Assembly: GCF_003323745.1 (NCBI RefSeq) | Contig: NZ_QOIL01000007.1 | Span: 124,001-188,000, forward strand | Source: Sphaerisporangium album | GTDB taxonomy: Bacteria; Actinomycetota; Actinomycetes; Streptosporangiales; Streptosporangiaceae | DNA: 64,000 nucleotides | Direction of reading: 5' to 3' | Shown here: positions 45,434 to 55,345 of the stretch, one piece after another | How positions within the stretch are numbered: position 1 is the first letter of the stretch | Layout of the letters: each line of letters begins with the position of its first letter | Translations under genes and position numbers: made by a program | The notes under the pieces: model-generated | Databases searched by the model: none | Seen by the model: the letters and a program-made list of their open reading frames with translations, nothing else | What the model was told of the DNA's origin: nothing

Positions 45434-46833
45434 GACTCCCCCTCGACCGCGGGTACGGCCTCGGCCCCGCCGGCCGCCACGCGGCGCAGCCGGACGCGGG
45501 CCTCCAGGCCCCGGGGGAACGCCTCCAGCAGGTCGAACCGCCCGCCGGCCCGCGTCACCAGGGTCGCGCAGATCGTCAGCCCGAGGCCCGTCCCGTCGAT
45601 GTTCTGGCTGTCCCTGCCGCGCCAGAACGGCTCGGTGGCCTTGGCGCGGGCCTCGGCGGGCAAGCCGGGACCGTCGTCCACCACGCGGGCCTCGGCCCAC
45701 CCGTCCTCGTCCCCCACGTGGACGGTGACCGTCCCGCCGCGGCCGCTGAACTTGATCGCGTTGTCGATGAGCGCGTCCAGGACCTGCGCGAGCATCCCCT
45801 CGCTGCTCTCCGCCGTGAGCGACGCCTCTCCCCTGCGCTCCAGCCGCACGCCCCGGCGGGCCGCCAGCGAGCGCCACGCCGAGACCCGCTCGCGCACCAC
45901 CGTGCCCACGTCCTCCCGGCACAGCAGCACCGAGTCGGACTCGGCGCGGCCGAAAGCCAGCAGGCCCTCGCACACGCGCGACAGCCGGTCCACCTCCTCA
46001 ACGCAGATGCCGAGGCCCGGGGCGGCGGGCGGGTGGACGTAGCCGAGTTCCTCCAGTTGCAGGTGGAGGACGGCCAGCGGGGTGCGGAGCTGGTGGCTGG
46101 CGTGGGCGACGAAGACGCGCTGCCGGGCGATCAGCCGTTCGATCGTGTCGCCCATGGTGTTGAACGCCTCGGCGAGGCTGCGCAGCTCCGGCGGTCCCGA
46201 GCAGGGCTCGGCGCGGGCGGTGAGCTCCCCGGCGGCGATGGAGGTGGCCGCCCGGTGCAGGGTGCGGACCGGGCGGAGGATCCACCGGATCACCGGCTCC
46301 ACCATGATCCCCGCCAGGACGATGACGCCGACGCCGACGAGCAGCAGGACGGTCCACTGGTCGAGGATGCGCGTCCTGAGCTCCTTGGTGGGTGAGACCG
46401 TCAGCGCGGCCCCCACGCACTCGCCGCCGACGAAGACCGGGATGGCGACGACGTAGGGCCGGGAGTCCCAGGGCCAGACGATCTCGCCGGAGGTCGCCCG
46501 CTCGCCGAACAGGGCGGCGGTCGCCTGCTCGGCCATGCCGGGGCCGAGGCTCCGGTCGGCCGAGGACGACGCGACGACCAGGCCGTCCCGGGCCACCACC
46601 AGCGTGCGGACGCCGTACAGGTTCTGGTAGCGCGCGAGCTCCTGGGCGAGGCCGCCGCGCTCGCCGGACAGGGCGGTTCCGGCCATCTGGGCGAAGTGCT
46701 CGGTGTCGGACTGCCGGTCGAGCACGAGCCGCTGGGTGTTGTTCCTGGCCGTCGAGATGGCGAACGGGACGGCGAGGCAGACGAGGGTCAGGGCGATCAG
46801 GGAACGGAAGACGACGGCGATCCGCCTTCGCAT
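45430..46833 (-). CDS. Membrane sensor histidine kinase
   Basis: Sensor kinase of 467 residues: TM1 (about 10-28), an extracytoplasmic sensor domain (about 29-155), TM2 (about 160-180), HAMP (about 181-235), HisKA with HASHQLRTPLAVLHLQLEEL (His near 243) and HATPase with DNAIKFSGRGG, DDGPGLPAEA and GTGLGLTIC. It lies 12 bases after the response regulator gene, and its stop overlaps the TAXI lipoprotein start, so the three form one operon. The TAXI protein is a likely co-sensor (inference). Confidence 0.93.
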   Translation of the reverse strand: MRRRIAVVFRSLIALTLVCLAVPFAISTARNNTQRLVLDRQSDTEHFAQMAGTALSGERGGLAQELARYQNLYGVRTLVVARDGLVVASSSADRSLGPGMAEQATAALFGERATSGEIVWPWDSRPYVVAIPVFVGGECVGAALTVSPTKELRTRILDQWTVLLLVGVGVIVLAGIMVEPVIRWILRPVRTLHRAATSIAAGELTARAEPCSGPPELRSLAEAFNTMGDTIERLIARQRVFVAHASHQLRTPLAVLHLQLEELGYVHPPAAPGLGICVEEVDRLSRVCEGLLAFGRAESDSVLLCREDVGTVVRERVSAWRSLAARRGVRLERRGEASLTAESSEGMLAQVLDALIDNAIKFSGRGGTVTVHVGDEDGWAEARVVDDGPGLPAEARAKATEPFWRGRDSQNIDGTGLGLTICATLVTRAGGRFDLLEAFPRGLEARVRLRRVAAGGAEAVPAVEGES

Positions 46834-46845
46834 GGCGCCCGCCGA

Positions 46846-47505
46846 TCAGTCGGCCGCCGGGGCGCCGAGCCTGTAGCCCACGCCGCGGACGGTCTCCAGG
46901 ATCGCGGGACGGCCTAATTTGGACCGTAAGTTGGTGATGTGCACGTCCAGGGTGCGGGCGGCCGCCTTGCCCGAGTCGTGCCAGATCTCCAGCAGGAGCT
47001 GTTCGCGGTTGACGACCTTTCCGTGGTTCTCGGCGAGGCGGGCGAGCAGCCCGAACTCCTTCGGCGTCAGGCCGATGGGCCGTCCGGCGCGTGAGACCGT
47101 GTGCGCGGCCATGTCGAGGGTGAGGTCCTCCACCACGATGGTGGGGCTCATGGTGGTGCGCGGGCGCCGCATGACCGCCTGGATCCGCGCCTCCAGCTCG
47201 ACCATGCTGAACGGTTTGGGCATGTAGTCGTCGGCGCCGGCGCGGAGCCCGAGGATGCGGTCGTGCTCGGCGCCCCTGGCCGAGAGCATGATGATCGGGA
47301 TGCTGCTGAACCGGCGGATCGAGCGGCAGAAGTCGACGCCGTCCTCGTCGGGCAGGCCGAGGTCGAGGAGGATCAGGTCGTACCCCGTGGCCTGCCGGGC
47401 CTCCTCACCGGTGGAGGCGTGTGCGACGTTGTAGCCGTATCTGCGCAGGACGGCGGTGAGAGCGGCGGCCATCCGCCTGTCGTCCTCGACCAGAAGAATA
47501 TTCAT
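46846..47505 (-). CDS. OmpR-family response regulator
   Basis: Regulator of 219 residues. The receiver domain shows EDD at 7-9, the phospho-acceptor Asp in LILLDLGLP (near 48), and Lys in DYMPKPFSMVELEARIQ. The C-terminal winged helix has LTPKEFGLLARLAENHGKVV and RTLDVHITNLRSKLG, then TVRGVGYRLG. First gene of the operon with the kinase and TAXI lipoprotein. Its target is unknown; 11-base-spaced repeats upstream of ycaO are one candidate. Confidence 0.95.
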   Translation of the reverse strand: MNILLVEDDRRMAAALTAVLRRYGYNVAHASTGEEARQATGYDLILLDLGLPDEDGVDFCRSIRRFSSIPIIMLSARGAEHDRILGLRAGADDYMPKPFSMVELEARIQAVMRRPRTTMSPTIVVEDLTLDMAAHTVSRAGRPIGLTPKEFGLLARLAENHGKVVNREQLLLEIWHDSGKAAARTLDVHITNLRSKLGRPAILETVRGVGYRLGAPAAD

Positions 47506-48081
47506 TTAGCCCCCTTTTGTCCCCGCGCTGGACACTATCCAGGGACATATCCCTCAACAAGCCGTCGATCATCTACATTTGATAACGCTTCGCGTGTTGA
47601 ATTGCCGTGCGGGCATGCCGCTGGATATACCGGCGGGACACCGGCCGCTTCCCGCCAGGGGCATGATGAGGGTTATTCATATTCGCGGTCCCGCCCCTGG
47701 AAGAGGGCCGCGCGGCGTGGAGACGTCGCCGGCCGCAACCCCGCACGGGCGGGCGCCCGCCCCCGGACGCGGCCCTCTGCGGGCCCCCGGCGACCGGCAA
47801 GCTCGCTGACCAGGACATTGAAACACGACGGGCCCGGAAGATCAATCTTCTGCCGCCGGCCTCCTGCCGCGGCCGCGCGGCTTCGCGGCTTTCCGAGCAC
47901 CGTCCGGCGAGAGGCGGGCCTGCCGTCGGCGGCGCGGGGAAACCGTCCGGCGAAAAGCCCGCGCCAATTGCGGCGGGCGTCCGCGGCCGTCATTCCCGCA
48001 CGAGGCCGCATTTCATCGAATGTTAAACCGAAAATGGAACGGTACATTCGCCCGCGGCTCACTACGCGACGAGGGGAACGG
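47506..48081. other. Intergenic region upstream of the response regulator
   Basis: About 575 bases with no gene I can support. The 129-codon minus-strand frame at 47673-48062 has no domain or good start and is Arg/Ala-rich shadow-like. Dyads seen: AGGGA-CATA-TCCCT at 47541-47554, close to the regulator start and possibly its operator, and GAAGATCAATCTTC at 47837-47850. The sequence around 47560-47600 is unusually AT-rich for the window and probably holds the promoter. Confidence 0.4.
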
Positions 48082-48279
48082 TTAAATCGACGGCCGCCGG
48101 TCGCGGGCGGGCAGCGTGACGACCTCGACGAGATCCCCGAGGTCGACGTACCCGGCGACCTCCGCCACCGACCGGCAGTAGGCCACCACGTACCCGTACT
48201 GGCTGACGCGCAGCAGCGACCGCCCGTTCAGCCGCACGGCCTCGACCTCGTGCCCGGCGGCGCCCACCCATCGCGACAT
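48082..48279 (-). CDS. Small conserved-looking protein of unknown function
   Basis: Protein of 65 residues (start MSRWVGAAGHEVEAV; middle GRSLLRVSQYGYVVAYCRSV and AEVAGYVDLGDLVEV). It resembles short actinobacterial proteins without a known role that share the LLRV-x3-G-hydrophobic and VD-L-DL pattern. No strong ribosome binding site is seen, so the ATG at 48279 is chosen for lack of a better one. Divergent from the secreted protein gene. Confidence 0.6.
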   Translation of the reverse strand: MSRWVGAAGHEVEAVRLNGRSLLRVSQYGYVVAYCRSVAEVAGYVDLGDLVEVVTLPARDRRPSI

Positions 48280-48379
48280 GGGCGAAGGATACGAATCCGC
48301 AGGTCGAGCAGTGGCAAAACCGGCCCGGCCTCCCCGTGGACAGGGTCTTGACGGGGGGCCGTCCACAGGTATGTTCCGG

Positions 48380-48396
48380 TTAGGAAACTTTCCTAA
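48380..48396. promoter_or_regulatory. Perfect 17-bp dyad upstream of a secreted protein
   Basis: TTAGGAAACTTTCCTAA has 8-base perfect arms around a central C, 43 bases upstream of the secreted protein start. It is a strong operator candidate. The half-site CTTAGGAA also occurs in the repeats upstream of ycaO. Confidence 0.6.
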
Positions 48397-48438
48397 GAGA
48401 AACGTCCGCTACCCGTGAGAATGCAGGAGGAAGCACAC

Positions 48439-48738
48439 GTGAAGTACAGGAAGTGGGCGGCCGCCCTCGGCGGCGCCGCGCTGCTCGCCGTCGCGCTGCC
48501 GGGCGGCACCGCCTACGCGATCCCGGGCACCTGCAGCACCTGGGTGTCGAACGGCTACGTCAACAGCCTCTGCGAGACCGGCACCGGCGAGCACCAGGTC
48601 TACCTCGTCGCCCGCCACGTGAACCCCCAGGTCGGCGTCATCACCAACGAGGGCCCCTGGGTTCCGGTGGGCCAGATCTCCACCGCGCGCATCCCCGCGA
48701 CCGGAACGCTCCAGAACTACTGGGTCAACCTGCGCTGA
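48439..48738 (+). CDS. Small secreted protein
   Basis: Protein of 99 residues with a signal peptide (KYRKWAAALGGAALLAVALP, cut near TAYA at about residue 28). The mature part has two Cys (GTCSTWVSNGYVNSLCETG) that may form a disulfide, then EHQVYLVARHVNP and ends NYWVNLR. Function not recognised. GTG at 48439 follows AGGAGG at good spacing; an ATG at 48421 lies inside that site. After the TGA the frame stays open and coding-like for about 35 more codons; see findings. Confidence 0.8.
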   Translation: MKYRKWAAALGGAALLAVALPGGTAYAIPGTCSTWVSNGYVNSLCETGTGEHQVYLVARHVNPQVGVITNEGPWVPVGQISTARIPATGTLQNYWVNLR

Positions 48739-48854
48739 GTCCCGCCCGAGGCCGAGGCGGGGACCACGGTCGCGTCCTCGACCGGCGACTGGGCCGACGA
48801 GGTCGCGACCTACTGCTTCACCACTCCCAACGATGATTCAGACGAGAGTGCCCC

Positions 48855-49184
48855 TCACGAATCATCGCTTCCCGTGGCCGTCCCGTCGGAGGCGATTCCC
48901 TCGACGGTGGTGACCTCGGTGAGCCCGGAGATGGTCAGGACGGGTGCGAGCAACGGGTTGGCGACGAGCCGGATGCGTGAGGAGTGGGAGAAAAGGACGG
49001 TCAGACCCGCGCTGTCGAGATAGTCCACCGCACTCAGATCGACGAGCAGCAGGCCGTCGCCGGTCGACCTGGTCAGCGCGTCGTCCAGGGCACCGGCGTT
49101 GCTCATGTCGATCTCACCGCTGACGGCGAGGACCGGGGTGCCGTCGGGCCGCTCTGCGACGACCAGGGTCAGAGGGGTGGTCAT
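48855..49184 (-). CDS. STAS-domain anti-anti-sigma factor
   Basis: SpoIIAA/RsbV-like protein of 109 residues. The phosphorylatable serine is in DYLDSAGLTVLFSHS (near residue 57), and VLAVSGEIDMSNAGALDDAL is the typical N-terminal strand. It would bind an RsbW-type kinase until phosphorylated. Its ATG overlaps the stop of the 1391-residue hybrid protein gene (ATGA), and that protein ends in an RsbW-like domain, so the two are likely partners made in a fixed ratio. Confidence 0.9.
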   Translation of the reverse strand: MTTPLTLVVAERPDGTPVLAVSGEIDMSNAGALDDALTRSTGDGLLLVDLSAVDYLDSAGLTVLFSHSSRIRLVANPLLAPVLTISGLTEVTTVEGIASDGTATGSDDS

Positions 49185-52100
49185 CGAGTGATCCTCGCAT
49201 GCATGTCGACGATGGTTCCGGCGGCACCGGGGTGGATGGTGACCTCGTGCATCAGGGCGCGCATGAGAGCGACGCCCCGGCCTCGATGAAGATTCGCCTC
49301 GGGTTGCGGAGGCTTCCAGCGGCCGGAGTCGGCGACGGTCAGGTGCAGACTGCCGGCGGTGGCGACCGCCCGCAGGCGGATCGTGCGGCCGGGGGCGTGG
49401 CGGTGTCCGTGCTCGATCGCGTTGGCGCAGGCCTCCCCGGCCGCGACGAGCACGTTCTGGATCAGCTTGGGGGTGAGCTGGCAACGGCTCAGCCAGTCCC
49501 GCAGGGCCGTGCGCACGGGGGCGAGCTGGCGCGATTCTGCGGGAAAGGCCAGCTCCAGCGGGGCGGGCTGCCGGTACAGCAGCAGGGCGACGTCGTCGTT
49601 GAAGCCGCCGTCCGGCGCGAGGTCGGCCATGACGTCGGCCGCCAGGTCCTCGATGGGGGTGGACCGGCCGGCCTGGACGGCGGCGCTGGCCTGGTCGATG
49701 CCGGCGGTCAGCGGACGCCGGCGGCGCTCGACCAGACCGTCGGTGTACAGCAGCAGGGTCGATCGGGCCGGCACCGTGCACCTGGCCTCGGGCCGCGGAT
49801 GGCCCGGCCGTACGGCCAGCGGGGTGGATCGGCCGCCCTCCAGGAGCACGACGCTCCCGTCGGCGTGGGCCAGGATGCCCGGGGGATGACCGGCGCTGGA
49901 GTAGACGAGGTCGCCGGTGGCGGTGTCCAGGACGCCACAGAAGACGGTGGTGCACTTGGCGCCCGGGACGAGGGCGGCGAACCGGTCGAGGGCGGAGAAC
50001 ACCTGCGCGGGGCCGGCGTCCTGCAACAGCAGGGCGCGGCAGGCGCTGCGCAGTTGCCCCATGACGGCCGCCGCCTCCAACCCTCGTCCCACGCAGTCGC
50101 CGACCACGATCCCGATGCGCTCTTCGGCCAGCGGCACGATGTCGTACCAGTCGCCGCCGACCTCCAGGGGACGGCCGGCCGGTTCGTATCGCACGGCGAA
50201 GCCGGAGGGGAGCCGGGCCGGGCCGAGGATGGCGCGCTGGAGGGCCACGGCGGCCTCACGCTGCTGGTCGAGCTGGTGGACCCGGTGCAGGCCCTGGCCG
50301 AGATGGCCGGCCAGCAGCGCCAGCAAGGTCTGGTCCTCACCGGTGAAGGGCCGGTTCTGGCCCAGGTCGATCCAGACGGCCAGCAGGCCCCCGGGGTACT
50401 CCAGGGTGACGCCGGCCCCGCCCGCCTCGGGGGCGACCGGACGCAGCGGAGGCTGCTCACGCAGCGCTTCCAGCTTCTCGCGCGACCGCTCCGGCAGGTC
50501 CTGCCAGCCGCTCGCCTCAGGCACGCAGACGAGGTCCGGCGGGCCGTCACCGTTCCAGACGGCGGCCAGGACCTGCCGGGCGTGCCAGACCCCCTGCAGG
50601 GCCTCCAGCGCCTCGCACAGGGCGTCGGTCAGGTCGTCCGCCTGGGAGACGCGCATGCTGAGCGCCGCCAGCGCGCTCTCACGCTGCACGAGGTAGCGCT
50701 CGGCGGTGACGTCGCGCATGGTGCCCACCACGCGGCGTCTGCCGGTGTCAGGGTCGCTGACGTCGTTGAAGGTGGCCGCGATCCAGAGCCGGTGCCCGTC
50801 ACGATGGGTGACGGGGACCACGGCGCTACCCCGGCCATCGCCGACCAGCCGGGCGAACACCTCGGCGACCTTCGCGTGGGCCTGTGGGTCGTCGCTCTCG
50901 TCCGGCCACCAGGGATACCGGGGAATGTAGGGCAGGCCTTCGGGCCCGTAGCCGAGGATGTCGGTGAACGCCGAGTTGATCTCGATCACGGCGCCGTTCT
51001 CGTCGGCGACGAAGAACGCCTCCTGCAGGGAGTCGATCATGGCGTTGCGCCACCGGGCGTGATGGCCGCGCATCCGGGCCAGCTCCACGTTGGCCCGCGC
51101 CCGCGCGAGCAGCTCGGCGGCGGAGAACGGTTTGACCAGGTAGTCGTCCGCTCCCGCCTCCAGGCCCTCGATGGATGCCTCCTGCCCGGCACGGGCCGAC
51201 AGCAACAGCACCGGAACACCGGCGGTCCGCGGATCGGCCCGCAGCGCCGCGACCAGGGCCAGGCCGTCCAGGCGAGGCATCATCACATCGCTGACCACGA
51301 GGTCGGGGGCGTCCGCGCGGATGGCGTCCAGGGCCTGCTGCCCGTCGCTGACGGCGCTGACGAGGTAGCCGGCGCCCTTGAGGAGGCGGACGAGGTACTC
51401 GCGCATGTCGGCGTTGTCGTCGGCGATCAGCACCCGGGCGGGCGCGCCCTCACCCGACGCCGAGGGCTGGGCGCCGGTGGAGACACCGGCCGGGGCCGTC
51501 GCCTCGGCGGCCACGCCGTCCCCGGGGAGCCAGCGCAGGGCCTCTTCGACGAAGGGGTCCGCGGTGGCCGAGACCACCTCCGCCGCTCTGGGCGGGACCA
51601 GGCTGCCGGCCGGCAGGTGACCGGAACCGAAGGGCAGCCGGATGGTGAAGGTCGTGCCCTCGCCCGCGACGCTGCCGGCGGTGATGGTGCCGCCGTGAAG
51701 GCCGACCAGTTCCTGTACCAGGGCCAGTCCGATGCCGCTGCCCTCGTTGGAGCGCGACCGCGCGCTCTCGATGCGGTGGAACCGCTCGAACAGCCGCGGC
51801 ACCTCCTCGGCCGGGACGCCGATCCCCGTGTCGGTGACGGTCACCACCGCATGGGCGCCCTCCGCGCGCACCGTGACGCCGACCGAGCCCTCGAAGGTGA
51901 ACTTCAGCGCGTTGCTCAGCAGGTTGAGCACCACCTTCTCCCACATGCCCCGGTCGATGTACACCGGCTCGGCAAGCGGAGGGCAGTTCACCTCGAAGAC
52001 CAGGCCGGCCCTGTCGATCGCGGAACGGAAGACGCTGGCCAGCTCGGCGGTCACGGCCGCCAGGTCCACCGGCTCGTAGCGGGCCTGCATGCGACCGGCC

Positions 52101-53356
52101 TCGATGCGGGAGAAGTCGAGCAGCGTGTTGACGAGTTTGCCGAGGCGCAGCCCGTTGCGGTGGACGACCTCCAGGTCCTGGCGCACCTGCTCATCGGCGT
52201 CGGTCAGCGCGGTCCGCAGTTCCTGCACCGGCCCCATGATCAAGGTCAGGGGCGTGCGGAACTCGTGGCTGATGTTGGAGAAGAAGACGGTCTTCGCCCG
52301 GTCCAGCTCGGCCAGTTCCTCCGCCCGCCGCTGCTGGGCCTGGTAGCTGCGGGCGCTCGCGACCCCGGCCGCGACATGCCCCGCGGCCAGCTCGATGAAC
52401 CCGCGATAGCCGTCGTCCAGGGGCCGGTACCGGTTGAGCGCGGCCACCAGGAACCCGTGCGGCACCCCGCCCTGCTGGAGCAAGGGCACCACCAGCGCCT
52501 GAGCGGGCGGCTCCGGCCAGTCCCCGGACGGGAGGCCGGCGAACCTGGTGCCGTCGAGCGCCATCAGCACCGATTTCCCCTGCGCCAGCGCCGCCGCGGG
52601 CCATACCCCGCCGGGATCGCCGAGCGGCAGGGTGACGGGGGCGCTCGGGTGCCCGGCGGAGATCCCGGTCGCCCCCGCCAGCCGCGCGCGGCCGTGATCG
52701 TCGAACAGGTAGGTCAATGTGAACGGCAGGTCGTGCGGGTTGCGGTCGAGCTGCCGGCAGGCGAACGCCAGCATCTCCTGCTCAGTGCGGACCACGCTGG
52801 GATCGGACCCGAGATCCCGCAGTGTCGCCATCCGCCGCTCGCCGATGACCCCGTCGGTCACCTCACTGACGACGCACAGCATGCCGACCACCGCGCCGGT
52901 GTCGTCGCGAAGGGGACTGTAGGAGAACGTGTGATAGGTCTCCTCCGGATAGCCCGCCCGTTTCAGGAACAGCAGCAGCGCCTCGTCCCAGGTCGCCTCT
53001 CCCGTGGCGAGCACGGCGTCGATCCGCGGGCCGATGTCGTCCCAGATCTCCGCCCACACCTCGCGGGCCGGCCGGCCGAGCGCCCACGGGTATTTCCGGC
53101 CCAGGGTGTCGCGGCGGTAGGCGGCGTTGCAGAAGAACGTCAGCTCCGGCCCCCACGCCATCCACATGGAGAACCGGGACGACAGCAGGATGCTCACCGT
53201 CGTCTGCAGGCTCTGCGGCCACTCGGACGGCGGCCCGAGCGGGGTCGCCCGCCAGTCCACCATCGCCAGATCCCGGCCGACCTCATCGTCGACGGTGAAT
53301 ATCCCGGCCCCGGCCGCTGCCACCGGCCCGCGCTCAGCGTCGTCACCGCGCGTCAT
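49181..53356 (-). CDS. Hybrid histidine kinase/PP2C phosphatase/RsbW-like protein
   Basis: Large cytoplasmic signalling protein of 1391 residues. Order: PAS-like domain (about 30-165), GAF-like domain (about 185-345), HisKA with [20 protein letters not shown] (His near 370), HATPase with [14 protein letters not shown] and [13 protein letters not shown], receiver domain ([16 protein letters not shown], Asp in [13 protein letters not shown], near 720), PAS (about 800-910), GAF (about 930-1060), SpoIIE-type PP2C ([20 protein letters not shown] and [13 protein letters not shown]), and a C-terminal RsbW-like HATPase ([16 protein letters not shown]). It joins two-component input to partner-switching output; the following STAS gene is probably its partner. 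Confidence 0.92.
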   Translation of the reverse strand: MTRGDDAERGPVAAAGAGIFTVDDEVGRDLAMVDWRATPLGPPSEWPQSLQTTVSILLSSRFSMWMAWGPELTFFCNAAYRRDTLGRKYPWALGRPAREVWAEIWDDIGPRIDAVLATGEATWDEALLLFLKRAGYPEETYHTFSYSPLRDDTGAVVGMLCVVSEVTDGVIGERRMATLRDLGSDPSVVRTEQEMLAFACRQLDRNPHDLPFTLTYLFDDHGRARLAGATGISAGHPSAPVTLPLGDPGGVWPAAALAQGKSVLMALDGTRFAGLPSGDWPEPPAQALVVPLLQQGGVPHGFLVAALNRYRPLDDGYRGFIELAAGHVAAGVASARSYQAQQRRAEELAELDRAKTVFFSNISHEFRTPLTLIMGPVQELRTALTDADEQVRQDLEVVHRNGLRLGKLVNTLLDFSRIEAGRMQARYEPVDLAAVTAELASVFRSAIDRAGLVFEVNCPPLAEPVYIDRGMWEKVVLNLLSNALKFTFEGSVGVTVRAEGAHAVVTVTDTGIGVPAEEVPRLFERFHRIESARSRSNEGSGIGLALVQELVGLHGGTITAGSVAGEGTTFTIRLPFGSGHLPAGSLVPPRAAEVVSATADPFVEEALRWLPGDGVAAEATAPAGVSTGAQPSASGEGAPARVLIADDNADMREYLVRLLKGAGYLVSAVSDGQQALDAIRADAPDLVVSDVMMPRLDGLALVAALRADPRTAGVPVLLLSARAGQEASIEGLEAGADDYLVKPFSAAELLARARANVELARMRGHHARWRNAMIDSLQEAFFVADENGAVIEINSAFTDILGYGPEGLPYIPRYPWWPDESDDPQAHAKVAEVFARLVGDGRGSAVVPVTHRDGHRLWIAATFNDVSDPDTGRRRVVGTMRDVTAERYLVQRESALAALSMRVSQADDLTDALCEALEALQGVWHARQVLAAVWNGDGPPDLVCVPEASGWQDLPERSREKLEALREQPPLRPVAPEAGGAGVTLEYPGGLLAVWIDLGQNRPFTGEDQTLLALLAGHLGQGLHRVHQLDQQREAAVALQRAILGPARLPSGFAVRYEPAGRPLEVGGDWYDIVPLAEERIGIVVGDCVGRGLEAAAVMGQLRSACRALLLQDAGPAQVFSALDRFAALVPGAKCTTVFCGVLDTATGDLVYSSAGHPPGILAHADGSVVLLEGGRSTPLAVRPGHPRPEARCTVPARSTLLLYTDGLVERRRRPLTAGIDQASAAVQAGRSTPIEDLAADVMADLAPDGGFNDDVALLLYRQPAPLELAFPAESRQLAPVRTALRDWLSRCQLTPKLIQNVLVAAGEACANAIEHGHRHAPGRTIRLRAVATAGSLHLTVADSGRWKPPQPEANLHRGRGVALMRALMHEVTIHPGAAGTIVDMHARITR

Positions 53357-53526
53357 CTGACACCCCTTCGTTCACACCGGCCCGCTCCTCTGCGCCGGGC
53401 TCGTCACCGCGCCGTCGCCCCGTCGCGGGCGCCTCCATGCCCGCGGATCGGTGACGCCCCGCTCGTCGCCTCGCCCGCCTCCGCGTGAGCGGATCGATGT
53501 CCACCGGCCTGATCCGGCAGGTCATG

Positions 53527-53556
53527 TTCAGGATGAGGTCAACGGTTACGTACAAT
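53527..53556 (+). promoter_or_regulatory. Possible promoter of the GAF-PP2C gene
   Basis: TTCAGG and TACAAT are separated by 18 bases and end 34 bases before the GTG start. The TACAAT element stands out in an otherwise GC-rich gap between two divergent signalling genes (53357-53590). Confidence 0.3.
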
Positions 53557-53590
53557 AGGGCAACTTATTCTGGGGCTTTGCGTCCGCCTC

Positions 53591-54928
53591 GTGCGCCGTG
53601 AGGAGCATGCCGGGAAGGAGCCAGACGTCAACGCCACCGACGAAGCGCGCCGACTGGCGGCCGTGCGCCGCTACGCGGTCCCGGACGATCCCGGCGACGG
53701 CGCGTTGGACCGGGTGGCCTCGCTGGCCGCGCGCATCTTCCACGCCCCCATCGCCACCGTCACCATCATCGACGACGAGTGGGTCCGCTGCCACGCCGGC
53801 CACGGGATATCGGCGCGGCTGTGCCAGACCCGGCGTGCCGTGAGCCTGTGCGCCTCGGCCCTCGCCCATGACGGCGCCTTCGTCATCCCGGACGCCTCGG
53901 CGGACCCGCGCGTCTCGGCCGATCCGATGGTGGCCGGCGAGCCGGGCGTCCGCTTCTACGCGGCGGCCCCGATCACCACCCCCGATGGCCACCGCCTGGG
54001 CAGCGTCAACGTCATGGACACACGCCCCCGGCAGGCCGGCGTCGAGGAGCTCGACGCCCTGCGAGACCTGGCCGCCCTGGTCATGGGCGAACTGGAGTCG
54101 CGGCTGGCCACCTCACGTATCGTCGCCGCCGAACGCCGCCAGCGCGCCGACGCCGAACGCCTGGCCCGCATCCTCCAGCGCACGCTCCTCCCCCCGGCCC
54201 TGCCTCAGGTGCCGGGCCTGCACGCGGCCGCGGCCTATCACCCCGTCTCCGCCGACGAGGTCGGCGGGGACTTCTACGACCTGTTCCCCCTTGACGGCAA
54301 CCGCTGGGGGTTCTTCCTCGGGGACGTCTGCGGCAAGGGCGCCGATGCGGCCGTCCTGACCTCCCTGATCCGTTACACGCTGCGCGCCGCCGCCGTCTAC
54401 GACCCCGACCCGTGCACGGTGTTGGCCAACCTGGACGCGGTCCTGCAGCAGGAGCACGCCGGCGGCGTCACGCCGCCGCCGTACTGCACCGCCATTTTCG
54501 GAGTCCTGGAACCTGGCCCGGACGGGTTCACCGTCACGCTCGCCGGCGGCGGGCATCCTCCCGCCCTGATCGTGCGCGCGAACGGCACCGTCGAGCCTCT
54601 CCACCCGGACGGCGGGCAGCTCATCGGCATCCTGCGCGACCCTCACTTCGCGCAGGTGAGCACTCGCCTGAACGCCGGAGACGCGTTGCTGCTGTACACC
54701 GACGGCCTCACCGAGGCCCGCACCGCGAGCGGATCCATGCTGGACCAGGAAGGCCTCGCCGCCTACCTGGCGAGCACCGCCCCCGCCGGCGCCGACGACC
54801 TTCTCGCCACGGTGCACGAACTGATCACGACCCTGGGCAAGGGCGTGTCGGACGACACCGCGGTGCTCGCCCTGTCCATCCCCGTCCGCTCGACGACCGT
54901 AGCCTCCCGGGAGCCTTGTGCAGCATGA
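53591..54928 (+). CDS. GAF-PP2C (SpoIIE-type) phosphatase
   Basis: Protein of 445 residues. An N-terminal GAF domain (about 25-185; RIFHAPIATVTIIDDEWVRC) is followed by a coiled linker and a SpoIIE-type PP2C domain (about 220-435) with GGDFYDLFPLDGNRWGFFLG, DVCGKGADAAVLTSLIR, AGGGHPPALIV and GVSDDTAVLAL, which keeps the metal-binding aspartates. It would dephosphorylate a STAS protein; the next gene encodes one and overlaps its 3' end. GTG at 53591 lacks a clear ribosome binding site, but no other start lies near. Confidence 0.88.
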   Translation: MRREEHAGKEPDVNATDEARRLAAVRRYAVPDDPGDGALDRVASLAARIFHAPIATVTIIDDEWVRCHAGHGISARLCQTRRAVSLCASALAHDGAFVIPDASADPRVSADPMVAGEPGVRFYAAAPITTPDGHRLGSVNVMDTRPRQAGVEELDALRDLAALVMGELESRLATSRIVAAERRQRADAERLARILQRTLLPPALPQVPGLHAAAAYHPVSADEVGGDFYDLFPLDGNRWGFFLGDVCGKGADAAVLTSLIRYTLRAAAVYDPDPCTVLANLDAVLQQEHAGGVTPPPYCTAIFGVLEPGPDGFTVTLAGGGHPPALIVRANGTVEPLHPDGGQLIGILRDPHFAQVSTRLNAGDALLLYTDGLTEARTASGSMLDQEGLAAYLASTAPAGADDLLATVHELITTLGKGVSDDTAVLALSIPVRSTTVASREPCAA

Positions 54929-55274
54929 CCACGGTCTGACCGTCACCCTCGAACCGCGTTCCACTCACCTCCACGTGCTGAGCGTGGCCGGCGATCTGGA
55001 TCACCACACCACCCCGCGCCTGCGGGCGGCTTTGGACGAACTCACGCTCGCCCCCGGCAATGGGCTGGTGATCGACCTGTCGGCACTGAAGTTCTGCGAC
55101 TCCACCGGCGTCTCGATACTGATCGCCGCGCACCAGCGCGCCCAGGAGGCCGGGGCGGCGCTGGCCCTGGCCGGCCTCGATCCCGACCTCGCCCACATAT
55201 TCTCGATCATGGGCCTGGACCGCTTGTTCTCCTTCTACGACACCACGGAAGCCGCCCTAGCCGCCTTGCAGTGA
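54918..55274 (+). CDS. STAS-domain anti-anti-sigma factor
   Basis: Protein of 118 residues of the SpoIIAA/RsbV type. VLSVAGDLDHHTTPRLRAAL is the first strand-helix unit and LKFCDSTGVSILIAAHQRAQ carries the phosphorylatable serine (near residue 60). The GTG start lies 11 bases inside the end of the GAF-PP2C gene, so the two are coupled and probably act together. Distinct in sequence from the STAS protein encoded at the other end of this cluster. Confidence 0.9.
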   Translation: MQHDHGLTVTLEPRSTHLHVLSVAGDLDHHTTPRLRAALDELTLAPGNGLVIDLSALKFCDSTGVSILIAAHQRAQEAGAALALAGLDPDLAHIFSIMGLDRLFSFYDTTEAALAALQ

Positions 55275-55345
55275 ACGGTCTCGGCTCGCCCTGGCTCCGA
55301 GACGTCTCGTGGTGGGTGAGGGGCACAGGCAGTGAGCCTTCGGGC

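Noticed and set aside
47673-48062. Minus-strand frame of 129 codons upstream of the response regulator
   Set aside because: No ribosome binding site or domain and an Arg/Ala-rich shadow-like composition.
49199-53488. Open frame of 1429 codons on the plus strand opposite the hybrid kinase gene
   Set aside because: Its translation is Gly/Arg/Gln/Asp/His-rich without any domain, while the minus strand shows an unbroken series of clear signalling domains. Long antisense frames are common in GC-rich genes.
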